Assembly: GCA_005883695.1 (NCBI GenBank)
Contig: VBBV01000118.1
Location: 1-5,551 of the forward strand
Origin: Candidatus Bathyarchaeota archaeon
GTDB taxonomy: Archaea; Thermoproteota; Bathyarchaeia; 40CM-2-53-6
Length of the DNA stretch: 5,551 nucleotides
Direction of reading: 5' to 3'
The notes beneath the pieces were generated by a model, which was not told where the DNA came from, searched no databases, and was given only the letters and a program-made list of their open reading frames with translations. This document shows positions 1 to 5,551 of this stretch, piece by piece. Numbering within the stretch: the first letter of the stretch is position 1; each line of letters starts with the position of its first letter. The translations under genes and the position numbers were made by a program.

Positions 1-897
1 AGACACGTGTTTCAGTGCAAACTCTCTGACCCGCTTGTGGAATCCACCGTTCCGGGTTTCGCTCCTTCCATTTTCAGACGTGAGAAGGCCTTGAGACTTT
101 AGCAGCTCGTTGATGTAGAGAGTGCTGGAAACAGTAGTAGACCCGTGATCTGAGAGAACCAGGATGTAAGCGTCGTCAGGTAACCCACGCGTCAGTTCTC
201 CAACCGCGTCATCCATCTTGACATACCAGTCGAGAACAACGTTCGCGTATTCTGATTCGGGATCGTCCATGAAACGCCAGAAGTGATGCTGAATCATGTC
301 CAAGCCTTGGAGGGTCATGACGAATAGATCAGGATGAGACCACTCGATCAGCAGTTTAGCGGATTTGACACTTTTACGGTGGAGCTTTTCGACCTCCATG
401 AGATAGGCTTTCTCTCCGCCCTTCATCTTCGAGGGTTTTGCCAGTGGCACATCTACATCATAGCCGTCTACTGCCGAGTCAAGCTTTTTCATGAGGCTTG
501 CCGGGTAGGCCCAGGCCTTTCCTCGGTGAATAGGAAATCCGGAGACCATGAAACCGTTGACCCGGTACGGTGGTTGGGTTCCGGGGACGTTGAAGACGCC
601 GACCTTGAGCCCGGCTCGGGAACAGATGTCCCAGATGCATCCCATGTCAGGGGTCGTCCTGCCATGTTTGATCTTTAGATCCCTGTCAATGTAGAGGAAG
701 CCGAGATTCCCTATTTTCGCAGGATTTTTGCCGGTTGCAAAACACTGCCAGGACGGGATGCTTGACGGTGGAACGACGGATTTGAGGACGCCGTGTACAC
801 CCTGCTCGGAAAGCCGCTTGAGGTTGGGAAGCTTGTCCATCCACTTTTCGATGAGACGGGGGGAAGCGGCATCTAGGCCGATAACAATTGCCTTCAA
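1..897 (-). CDS. Alkaline-phosphatase-superfamily phosphodiesterase (type I phosphodiesterase/nucleotide pyrophosphatase-like), 3' end missing
   Basis: The reading frame is open for 299 codons from position 897 to the left edge, so the C-terminus lies outside the window. The metal-site residues of the NPP branch are visible in order: D9 in IVIGLDA, a nucleophile position at S46 in PPSSIPSW followed by TGKNP, D200 and H204 in DMIQHH, and D250-H251 in SDHGS. The D-x3-H and DH spacings match NPP enzymes; the last metal-binding histidine would lie beyond the edge. No signal peptide or membrane helix is seen, so the enzyme is probably cytosolic. It looks like the archaeal COG3379-type phosphohydrolase/phosphomutase group, whose substrates are mostly unknown. 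The start is TTG at 897-895, inside a TTGA overlap with the kinase stop; no ATG or GTG lies in frame nearby, and a weak GGTG precedes it by 7 bases. The nucleophile is Ser where Thr is usual. Hydrolysis of a phosphodiester or phosphosugar in the glycan pathway is inferred from its neighbours. Confidence 0.85.
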   Translation of the reverse strand, partial: MKAIVIGLDAASPRLIEKWMDKLPNLKRLSEQGVHGVLKSVVPPSSIPSWQCFATGKNPAKIGNLGFLYIDRDLKIKHGRTTPDMGCIWDICSRAGLKVGVFNVPGTQPPYRVNGFMVSGFPIHRGKAWAYPASLMKKLDSAVDGYDVDVPLAKPSKMKGGEKAYLMEVEKLHRKSVKSAKLLIEWSHPDLFVMTLQGLDMIQHHFWRFMDDPESEYANVVLDWYVKMDDAVGELTRGLPDDAYILVLSDHGSTTVSSTLYINELLKSQGLLTSENGRSETRNGGFHKRVREFALKHVS

Positions 898-1529
898 AGC
901 TGAGCACCAGGAACAATCGTTCCAGCATGACTTTTCTCGGAAAGTGCTGATTCGATTTCCTCGACTATCTTGTTCCAGACTACCTCGGGAGGGTCATCGG
1001 TGCTGACTTTCTTGAGCCGGAATGCGTCCACGAGCTTGCTGTACTGATGTTTCTCGTTCATAATATATTCTAGGGTATGCTCAGGCCGGTCGTTGAGAAT
1101 TCTCTTCTCGTCTGCTTCAAGAACAAAGGAAACATCTGGGCGAGGAACCATACGGACAAGCAAGCTCTGTGAGGGCACGCTCACACCGTTGCCCCAAGAC
1201 CCAGCTATAAGGTCGTACACGTACCTGTCCGCTATAGTGCTGTATCCCAGAAGCTTACGAGCCCTTACTCCAACTGCCAAGAGCGGAAGATAGACGAACA
1301 GTAGGTAGGTCGATGAGAGGACCCGCACGGGCTCTCTCCTCTCAAGGTCCGTAGCGCTCTTGAAGCCCAGGATTCTCGCAGCTCTTCTCAGAATGAAACC
1401 GAGCGGGTCGAGAAGGTCTTGATGGCGAAGATAGGAGAACTTGAGACCTCGCCTGTTCAAGAGGTAGTAGCACTTGCCAGCATTCGTTGATTTCCCGGTT
1501 CCATGGGTCCCGCTAAGCGTTACAAGCAC
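894..1529 (-). CDS. Thymidylate-kinase-like P-loop kinase, substrate unknown
   Basis: This 211-residue protein has the size and layout of the dTMP kinase fold. A Walker A motif, GTHGTGKST, lies at residues 7-15. A DRY motif (101-103) sits where TMP kinases carry DR(Y/H). A PDVSFVLEAD strand (131-140) matches the family's core strand before the LID, and basic residues such as R148 follow in a LID-like stretch. The EPGGT-type motif normally found after the P-loop in true dTMP kinases is absent; that place reads YLRHQDLLD. A hydrophobic stretch at about 74-88 is unusual. It is therefore probably not the housekeeping dTMP kinase, and a role in phosphorylating a sugar, lipid or nucleotide precursor of the glycan is inferred from context. 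The start is GTG at 1529, with GGTGA 9 bases upstream overlapping the stop of the nucleotidyltransferase gene. Its own stop overlaps the phosphodiesterase start, which suggests translational coupling on both sides. Confidence 0.82.
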   Translation of the reverse strand: MLVTLSGTHGTGKSTNAGKCYYLLNRRGLKFSYLRHQDLLDPLGFILRRAARILGFKSATDLERREPVRVLSSTYLLFVYLPLLAVGVRARKLLGYSTIADRYVYDLIAGSWGNGVSVPSQSLLVRMVPRPDVSFVLEADEKRILNDRPEHTLEYIMNEKHQYSKLVDAFRLKKVSTDDPPEVVWNKIVEEIESALSEKSHAGTIVPGAQL

Positions 1530-1538
1530 GGTTCGCGT

Positions 1539-1543
1539 TCACC
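1539..1543 (-). promoter_or_regulatory. Ribosome binding site of the kinase gene
   Basis: GGTGA on the minus strand ends 9 bases before the GTG start at 1529 and contains the TGA stop of the preceding nucleotidyltransferase gene. It matches the complement of the 16S 3' end (AGGAGGTGATC). The site supports the GTG start and suggests that ribosomes ending the upstream gene re-initiate here. Confidence 0.55.
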
Positions 1544-2594
1544 AGACCTTCTTGAGAAGCCTATCACCGGACACCGCGTTGACAAAGTTCAGGAGCAAGA
1601 GAGGAGGAGCGAGCAAGCATCTGACAGCACTTCCAATGCGGCCCCTCGCAGTATCTCGTGCCGCCTTGAAGAGGAAGACCATTACTAGCGCGGGAAGAGG
1701 AATGCGGTAGGGAAGAACGAGCCTATCCTTTCCAAGGAAGCTCAATCTGTCCTTCCCAAAACTCTTCTCAGCCTCACTTCGGAGCGTTGTAAGATGCGGA
1801 AAATCGCCCCCGCACGCCTCCAAGAAACGCTCTATGGTAGAGAGGTAGAAGAGGAACGCGTCCTGGGTACCAGTCCTCTCAATCCCCTCGATAATCTCAT
1901 AACCAGGACAACCTCGAGTCATATTCGCAAAATCGATAATATCGGAGAGCTTCAGGAAATTGTGACGGAACATCGCGTGGATCACTCTTATCAGAACCCC
2001 GTCTACATCAGATGCGAGCCAGACCTCGCGACCGTTCACATTCTCTCTTCTGCGATGATCCAGAACGCCTTCTGGCGCCAGGTACTCTTCTCCGAGCTGG
2101 CTGATGGTGGGATAGATTTCAAAGTCATGCACGAATTTCGGAAGATAGCAACTGAACTTTCCGACAAGCTTGTCGCAATGCGTAAGATCTTGAGCACGAA
2201 CTCTATACTCGGTCACTAGCAGATCCTTGGCCTTGCGGAATTCAGATGGCGAGGGGACTAGAAAGTCTAGATCATGACCAATGTCAGGTAGTGAGTCGAA
2301 GGATTTTATCACTACGAAGGGAATTCCTTTTTCCTCGAACGCGCGGCTCATTTGGTCGTACAATTCCCAGGCCTCTGCTGCTCCTTCTTTGGCGTGCTCT
2401 CCCACCGGAGTGGGAATCTTCAGCTGGGAAGCTGTCCTGAGGAGCACCTTGTTGAGCTTGGCTAATTCCACGAACTTTTCAGAGTTGATCGGCGGGGAGT
2501 CATTTCGGAGGAGTGCCCGAGCCAGGATGATAGAATCGGCCTCTTTTCGGGCGGTCTTCACTATCCCCATCGACTCTAGAAAATTCATATGCAT
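1539..2594 (-). CDS. Nucleotidyltransferase family protein (NTP_transf_5-like)
   Basis: This 351-residue protein resembles the uncharacterised NTP_transf_5 branch of the DNA-polymerase-beta-like nucleotidyltransferase superfamily. IPFVVIKSFDSL (91-102) fits the family's strand and K-G/S segment. GHDLDFLV (106-113) supplies the metal-binding pair D108 and D110. HDFEIYP (156-162) supplies a third acidic position at D157 or E159. The segment at 201-225, with H206, H211, D218 and D221, matches the family's helical histidine/aspartate region. Two hydrophobic stretches near the C-terminus (about 297-310 and 324-342) suggest membrane association. A short tandem repeat, GKDRLSFL then GKDRLVL, lies at 280-294. 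Members are predicted to transfer a nucleotide or other phosphoryl group; the acceptor is unknown. ATG at 2594 is favoured because GAGAGG lies 10 bases upstream; the ATG two codons later is possible. It sits 14 bases after the GT4 gene and 9 bases before the kinase. Confidence 0.75.
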   Translation of the reverse strand: MHMNFLESMGIVKTARKEADSIILARALLRNDSPPINSEKFVELAKLNKVLLRTASQLKIPTPVGEHAKEGAAEAWELYDQMSRAFEEKGIPFVVIKSFDSLPDIGHDLDFLVPSPSEFRKAKDLLVTEYRVRAQDLTHCDKLVGKFSCYLPKFVHDFEIYPTISQLGEEYLAPEGVLDHRRRENVNGREVWLASDVDGVLIRVIHAMFRHNFLKLSDIIDFANMTRGCPGYEIIEGIERTGTQDAFLFYLSTIERFLEACGGDFPHLTTLRSEAEKSFGKDRLSFLGKDRLVLPYRIPLPALVMVFLFKAARDTARGRIGSAVRCLLAPPLLLLNFVNAVSGDRLLKKVW

Positions 2595-2604
2595 ATGACT
2601 CAGT

Positions 2605-2610
2605 CCTCTC
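2605..2610 (-). promoter_or_regulatory. Ribosome binding site of the nucleotidyltransferase gene
   Basis: GAGAGG on the minus strand ends 10 bases before the ATG at 2594 and overlaps the last bases of the GT4 gene, whose TGA stop is at 2611-2609. The spacing favours the first of two close ATG codons over the one two codons downstream. Confidence 0.5.
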
Positions 2611-3718
2611 AGATAAGCGCCTCGTAGGTTTCGAATGTCTTCGCAGCCACGTCATCCCACGATTGAATCATGTCGGAGGTTTTGTTCTTGGACGAGTATG
2701 ATTTCGGGTCCTCCAAGACCAGCGACATTGCGTCGACCAGTTTTTCCGTCTCGACCGGAGGCTCGACAGGCGTTGCCAATCCTGAGGTTACAAACTCGGA
2801 CAGAGCGGACGAGTTTGCCACTATGGCAGGAGTGCCAACAGCAGCGGCTTCCGCGACCACAATACCATAAGCCTCAAGATAGGACGGTAGCACGAACATT
2901 GTGCTCGACTCGTAGAGCTCGTACAGCTTCTGTTTCGTCAACCCCTCTAGCCATTCCACGCTTGAACCTAGCTTGAGCTGCCCTGCTTGGGACAAGAGTT
3001 CTTCCTTGACCGGCCCTCTCCCCACGACAGTGAGCTTGAGAGAAAGGTGCTTTTCCTTCAAGACGGCGAACGCGGCCAAGATCTTGTCCACATTCTTGTA
3101 CTTCTCAAGCCGACCGACAAAAAGAATCCTGGGAGATGCCGGCGGAGACCATGAATATCGAGAGAGAAGTTCAGAGTCCACGCCGTTAGGTATCACCTTG
3201 ATCTTCCCGGCCGAAGCCGGAAACGCCCCGCCCATAATTCCCGCTTCGAACCTCGACACGCAGATAATACAATTTACCCGGTCCATGACCATGCCCAATA
3301 CGGGTCGAGACGCTTCGAAGAATAGCTTTCCAAGGCTAGAACTGAATTTGCCATGAAAATGGGGAGTAAAGACAATAGAGCTCCCACTCTTACTTTCAAG
3401 TAGGGCCGCTAGTGGTCCCGGGACATCGTGTATACTATGCAGGTGGAGGATGCGCGAACGACACGATCGCAGAATCTTGACAAGACTCGCCGACAGGGGA
3501 AAATGGTAGTTTTCTCCGGGCGCGAAGGATCTCACTCTGAAAATCGTCAGACCATTCCCTAAGCTCTGCTTGGCAGAGAGACCTCCCGAAGGATCCGTGG
3601 TCACGACCGAGACCCTGCGAAATCGAGCAGACGCCCTCGCGGTGAGCTCCGCCACGTGAGTCTCGACCCCTCCGATGTACGGAGGGTAGCGGGGACTCAC
3701 ATACGTGATGCTCTCCAT
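2609..3718 (-). CDS. Glycosyltransferase family 4 (GT-B fold)
   Basis: This 369-residue protein is a full-length retaining GT-B glycosyltransferase that would transfer a sugar from a nucleotide-sugar donor on the cytosolic face of the membrane. The N-terminal acceptor domain opens with YVSPRYPPYIGGVETHV (6-22), the usual glycine-rich loop of GT4 enzymes. HLHSIHD (92-98) and TPHFHG (118-123) follow. The donor domain shows IPNGVD (176-181), FVGRLEKYKNVDKIL (200-214) with the phosphate-binding Arg and Lys, and EAYGIVVAE (282-290), the E-x7-E motif. There is no signal peptide. The start is ATG at 3718: the conserved N-terminus begins there, and AGAGGG lies 4 bases upstream. The frame stays open for 32 more codons to an ATG at 3814, but that stretch aligns with nothing in the family and covers the oligo-T run and TATA-like box. 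It appears to be the first gene of the four-gene unit. Donor and acceptor sugars cannot be assigned. Confidence 0.92.
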   Translation of the reverse strand: MESITYVSPRYPPYIGGVETHVAELTARASARFRRVSVVTTDPSGGLSAKQSLGNGLTIFRVRSFAPGENYHFPLSASLVKILRSCRSRILHLHSIHDVPGPLAALLESKSGSSIVFTPHFHGKFSSSLGKLFFEASRPVLGMVMDRVNCIICVSRFEAGIMGGAFPASAGKIKVIPNGVDSELLSRYSWSPPASPRILFVGRLEKYKNVDKILAAFAVLKEKHLSLKLTVVGRGPVKEELLSQAGQLKLGSSVEWLEGLTKQKLYELYESSTMFVLPSYLEAYGIVVAEAAAVGTPAIVANSSALSEFVTSGLATPVEPPVETEKLVDAMSLVLEDPKSYSSKNKTSDMIQSWDDVAAKTFETYEALI

Positions 3719-3722
3719 GATA

Positions 3723-3728
3723 CCCTCT
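3723..3728 (-). promoter_or_regulatory. Ribosome binding site deciding the GT4 start
   Basis: AGAGGG on the minus strand ends 4 bases before the ATG at 3718 (GAGG to ATG is 5 bases). Together with the position of the conserved GT4 N-terminus, it favours this ATG over the one 32 codons upstream. Confidence 0.5.
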
Positions 3729-3761
3729 GACCCTAAACCATAATGAAAGAGGTACAGCGAG

Positions 3762-3768
3762 TAATAAA
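3762..3768 (-). promoter_or_regulatory. Possible archaeal TATA box for the GT4 unit
   Basis: The minus strand reads AGTTTATTAC here, resembling the archaeal TTTAWATA box. It would place transcription start roughly at 3736-3742, about 20 bases before the ATG and just ahead of the ribosome binding site. No clear purine-rich BRE precedes it. Other AT-rich stretches in the gap, such as the AAATAC at about 3837-3842 and GATATAG at about 3825-3831, are alternatives. Confidence 0.3.
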
Positions 3769-3787
3769 CTCTGAAGCTGAAACAGGC

Positions 3788-3797
3788 AAAAACAAAA
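3788..3797 (-). terminator. Possible oligo-T archaeal terminator after the GT2 gene
   Basis: On the minus strand the run is TTTTGTTTTT, 118 bases past the GT2 stop codon and just upstream of the TATA-like box. Archaeal RNA polymerase terminates at T-rich runs without needing a hairpin, and none is evident here. The 196-base gap (3719-3914) that holds this run contains no gene that I can support. Confidence 0.35.
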
Positions 3798-3914
3798 CCT
3801 AACCCAAAGAACAATGGGCAGTCCTATATCCAAGGATGTATTTGGCAATACGCCTGAATTCGAGATAACCTGCCGACACACAGGACCCGCCCAACTCCGT
3901 CAGCCATAGATTCA

Positions 3915-5054
3915 TCACTGTAGCCGGTTCTCCTCGATCTTCGCCCACGTCAGCTGTTTGTTCCCCCGTATCTCCTGATACAGGGCGGCCAGCATAATCA
4001 CGTTGTTAGTTAGATACGTCGCTCCCATCCGCCTGAGACTAGGAATCAAGACTACTACAGCTAGCCCAGCTAACGCGAAGTAGAGAACCAGTGGAAAGAT
4101 CGCGACTACCCAGATCGTCAGCGCCGCAAATGGGACAAAGAGAACCGGGTTGACAGCGTACAGGAAAAACTCCATCGGAAAGATAATTCCCGCGGGAGTC
4201 GACCTTTCAGTGAACAGGCGTCGATGAGCAAGAAATGCCTGGATCACGTGCTGGCCTCGCCTTATCTTCTGCCTGAACCGAGCGCCCCAAACGCTAGGGG
4301 TAGGCTCGAAGAAGACCACGTCTTCAGCGCTGATCGCGCGAAGCCCTTTCTCCACCATTGCCAAGGCAGCATCCGTATCATCCCCTCCGATCCGAGTATC
4401 AAACCCGGGCAGGTCCGCCCGACGAAAAAGCTGGATCTCCCCCTCAGCGACGGGAGTGCTGTGAACCTTGGACTCGCCAATTCTCACCGCGCGATAGATC
4501 GACCGGTAGGAATTCTCCATGCTGACCGGCAGACTAGACCCCAGCGCTTGGCTGGCATGAACTCCTGAAACGGAACCAACTGAAGGATCCGAGAGATATT
4601 TTACAGCGTTTCGCAGAGTCTCCTTGTTCCACAAACATTCAGCGTCGCTGATACAGACGAGCTCTCCTGAAGCTCGCTTCAAACCTGTGTTGAGCCCGGA
4701 AGCTTTACCTCTCCGCTCTGTTTCCTCGAGCACAACTCCCTTGAAGCCCATTTCCTCGAAGGCCTTCCGGGCTTGGGTTGCGGTCCCATCGGACGAAGCA
4801 CTGTCAACCACGATAAGCTCGACCTTCTCCCTTGGATAATCGATCTCGGCTAGGTTGCGGAGCTTCTTCTCTACTACCGTGCCCTCGTTGTATGTTGGGA
4901 CGATGATGCTTACAGTTGGCTCCCATTCCTTGGAGAGGTTAAGGCCATAATCTCTCGAAGAGGCCAGTCTCTCCATTACGCCAAAGTACGCGAGAGGAAT
5001 CCCGATGTGGACCAGGCCTATGAGAATCCAGGCAACGAGGACAAGATTGATCAG
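3915..5054 (-). CDS. Membrane glycosyltransferase family 2, probable CTG start
   Basis: This is a processive-type or polyprenyl-linked GT-A glycosyltransferase, 379 residues from the proposed start. An N-terminal helix, FLINLVLVAWILIGLVHIG, precedes the catalytic domain. Numbered from the internal ATG at 4976, the motifs are VSIIVPTYNE (22-31), VVDSASSDGT (56-65) with D58 and D63, ISDAEC (109-114) in the DxD place, GGDDTD (197-202) as the likely catalytic base region, and RRGQHVIQ (239-246). About two to three C-terminal membrane segments lie at 263-335, followed by the TWAKIEENR tail typical of membrane GT2 enzymes. Starting at 4976 would drop the N-terminal helix, and no ribosome binding site precedes that ATG. 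The frame stays open upstream but has no ATG, GTG or TTG. CTG at 5054 forms a CTGA overlap with the deacetylase stop and has AGGAGGGAGGG just upstream. The sugar donor is unknown. Family is near certain; the start is less so. Confidence 0.88.
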   Translation of the reverse strand: MINLVLVAWILIGLVHIGIPLAYFGVMERLASSRDYGLNLSKEWEPTVSIIVPTYNEGTVVEKKLRNLAEIDYPREKVELIVVDSASSDGTATQARKAFEEMGFKGVVLEETERRGKASGLNTGLKRASGELVCISDAECLWNKETLRNAVKYLSDPSVGSVSGVHASQALGSSLPVSMENSYRSIYRAVRIGESKVHSTPVAEGEIQLFRRADLPGFDTRIGGDDTDAALAMVEKGLRAISAEDVVFFEPTPSVWGARFRQKIRRGQHVIQAFLAHRRLFTERSTPAGIIFPMEFFLYAVNPVLFVPFAALTIWVVAIFPLVLYFALAGLAVVVLIPSLRRMGATYLTNNVIMLAALYQEIRGNKQLTWAKIEENRLQ

Positions 5055-5551
5055 GAAAACCCTCCCTCCTTGCGAATGTCCCCACTTCGCGAAGCTATTT
5101 CCGGGCTGTCGAGGCGCGAGACCTTGAATCCATCACGACCGTACCCGGTCACTAGCTCAAGCTCAAGATCGCCTGATCGACCATTATCCCCATACTGGAT
5201 GGACATGCTCCCGTTGCGCGTCTCGATGCGGGAGTTGGCCCGATGAATCCACCACTCGGCCAATTCCCCTAGCGTTAGAATCTCGCACTCTGGATCAGAC
5301 TTGAACTTCTCTAGAAGGCGAGAGTACTCCTCCGCATTCTCCGGTTGGCCAAACTCGTAGTCCGGGTGAACTAGTAGGACACAGGCGCCACCGACGCCGC
5401 GGATCCATAGCGAAACACGAAAGAGCTCCTCAACAGCCTCCGAGGTGGCGAGACCGCCTACTCTGATGAGTTGGTGGTCTTGAGGTAGCGAAACCGGGAT
5501 CTCTAACACCCCCGAGACGAAGAATGGGAAGACAGTTCCGACCCCATGTGG
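5051..5551 (-). CDS. Polysaccharide-deacetylase-like protein, C-terminal part, 5' end missing
   Basis: The frame runs from the right edge to a TGA at 5053-5051, giving 166 residues of the C-terminal part; the true start and the N-terminal metal motifs lie outside. LEIPVSLPQDH (16-26 of the fragment), VLLVHPDYEF (58-67) and LAEWWIHR (97-104) match the end of NodB-like (CE4) deacetylases. The histidine of LLVHPD is in the place of the motif-5 catalytic histidine. These enzymes remove N-acetyl groups from glycans. After the WWIHR helix, about 60 residues (107-166) are polar and probably beta-rich; this extra tail contains MSIQYGD and LELELVTGYG. An internal GTG at 5509 is not the start, because the conserved sequence continues upstream of it. 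The stop overlaps the GT2 start by 4 bases, so the two genes are probably co-translated. Activity cannot be confirmed without the N-terminal half. Confidence 0.75.
   Translation of the reverse strand, partial: PHGVGTVFPFFVSGVLEIPVSLPQDHQLIRVGGLATSEAVEELFRVSLWIRGVGGACVLLVHPDYEFGQPENAEEYSRLLEKFKSDPECEILTLGELAEWWIHRANSRIETRNGSMSIQYGDNGRSGDLELELVTGYGRDGFKVSRLDSPEIASRSGDIRKEGGFS
5060..5070 (-). promoter_or_regulatory. Strong ribosome binding site of the GT2 gene
   Basis: The minus strand reads AGGAGGGAGGG inside the last codons of the deacetylase gene. It ends 5 bases before the proposed CTG start at 5054; the full AGGAGG match lies 10 bases away and the second GGAGG 6 bases away. It is the best Shine-Dalgarno match in the window and lies 83 bases before the ATG at 4976, so it points to the upstream non-ATG start. 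Confidence 0.65.

Noticed and set aside
686..928. 80-codon minus-strand open frame
   Set aside because: It lies out of frame over the start of the phosphodiesterase, whose D9 and nucleophile motifs are in a different frame.
1794..2219. 141-codon plus-strand open frame, the longest on that strand
   Set aside because: It is antisense to the nucleotidyltransferase, shows no recognisable motif and has no convincing ribosome binding site.
3719..3814. 32-codon N-terminal extension of the GT4 gene to an upstream ATG at 3814
   Set aside because: The conserved GT4 N-terminus and a ribosome binding site both point to ATG 3718, and the extension is low-complexity hydrophobic sequence over the oligo-T and TATA-like region.
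3829..3838. ATCC-AA-GGAT inverted repeat in the GT2-GT4 gap
   Set aside because: The arms are 4 bases with a 2-base loop, too short for a stable hairpin or a credible operator.
3435..3881. 148-codon minus-strand open frame
   Set aside because: It overlaps the GT4 gene in another frame, its sequence resembles no family I recognise, and the GT4 motifs sit in the competing frame.
5007..5246. 79-codon plus-strand open frame across the deacetylase/GT2 junction
   Set aside because: It is antisense to the conserved tail and membrane helix and has no protein-like motif.
1..5551. CRISPR arrays, tRNA or rRNA genes, insertion-sequence ends
   Set aside because: No regularly spaced repeats, cloverleaf-like arms, transposase motifs or terminal inverted repeats were seen, and coding sequence covers almost the whole window.

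Overview
This window is a minus-strand block of surface-glycan or glycolipid genes, and the probable host is an archaeon. Reading right to left, in transcription order, it holds six genes: the C-terminal part of a polysaccharide-deacetylase-like protein (cut by the right edge), a membrane glycosyltransferase of family GT2, a glycosyltransferase of family GT4, an NTP_transf_5-like nucleotidyltransferase, a thymidylate-kinase-like P-loop kinase, and the N-terminal 299 residues of an alkaline-phosphatase-superfamily phosphodiesterase (cut by the left edge). I see no plus-strand gene, RNA gene, mobile element or CRISPR array.

The archaeal assignment is an inference. It rests on Shine-Dalgarno sites of the GAGG/GGTGA type, a T-rich run placed like an archaeal terminator, a TATA-like box about 40 bases before the GT4 gene, frequent non-ATG starts, and protein families (membrane GT2 with an N-terminal helix, COG3379-like phosphodiesterase) common in archaeal glycan loci. 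Base composition looks close to 50% GC by eye. No phylum can be named.

The layout suggests two transcription units. The deacetylase and GT2 genes are joined by a 4-base CTGA stop/start overlap that uses a probable CTG start and the strongest ribosome binding site in the window. A 196-base gap follows, holding the oligo-T run and a TATA-like element. Next comes a tight four-gene unit: GT4, 14 bases, nucleotidyltransferase, 9 bases, kinase, then a 4-base TTGA overlap into the phosphodiesterase, which starts with TTG.

A working model (inference): the GT2 enzyme, at the membrane, and the cytosolic GT4 enzyme extend a lipid-linked glycan. The deacetylase trims N-acetyl groups. The nucleotidyltransferase, kinase and phosphodiesterase form a separate module that adds, activates or removes a phosphate-linked group. 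No substrate can be read from the sequence. The tight coupling of that three-gene module and the CTG start are the two points most worth a second look.
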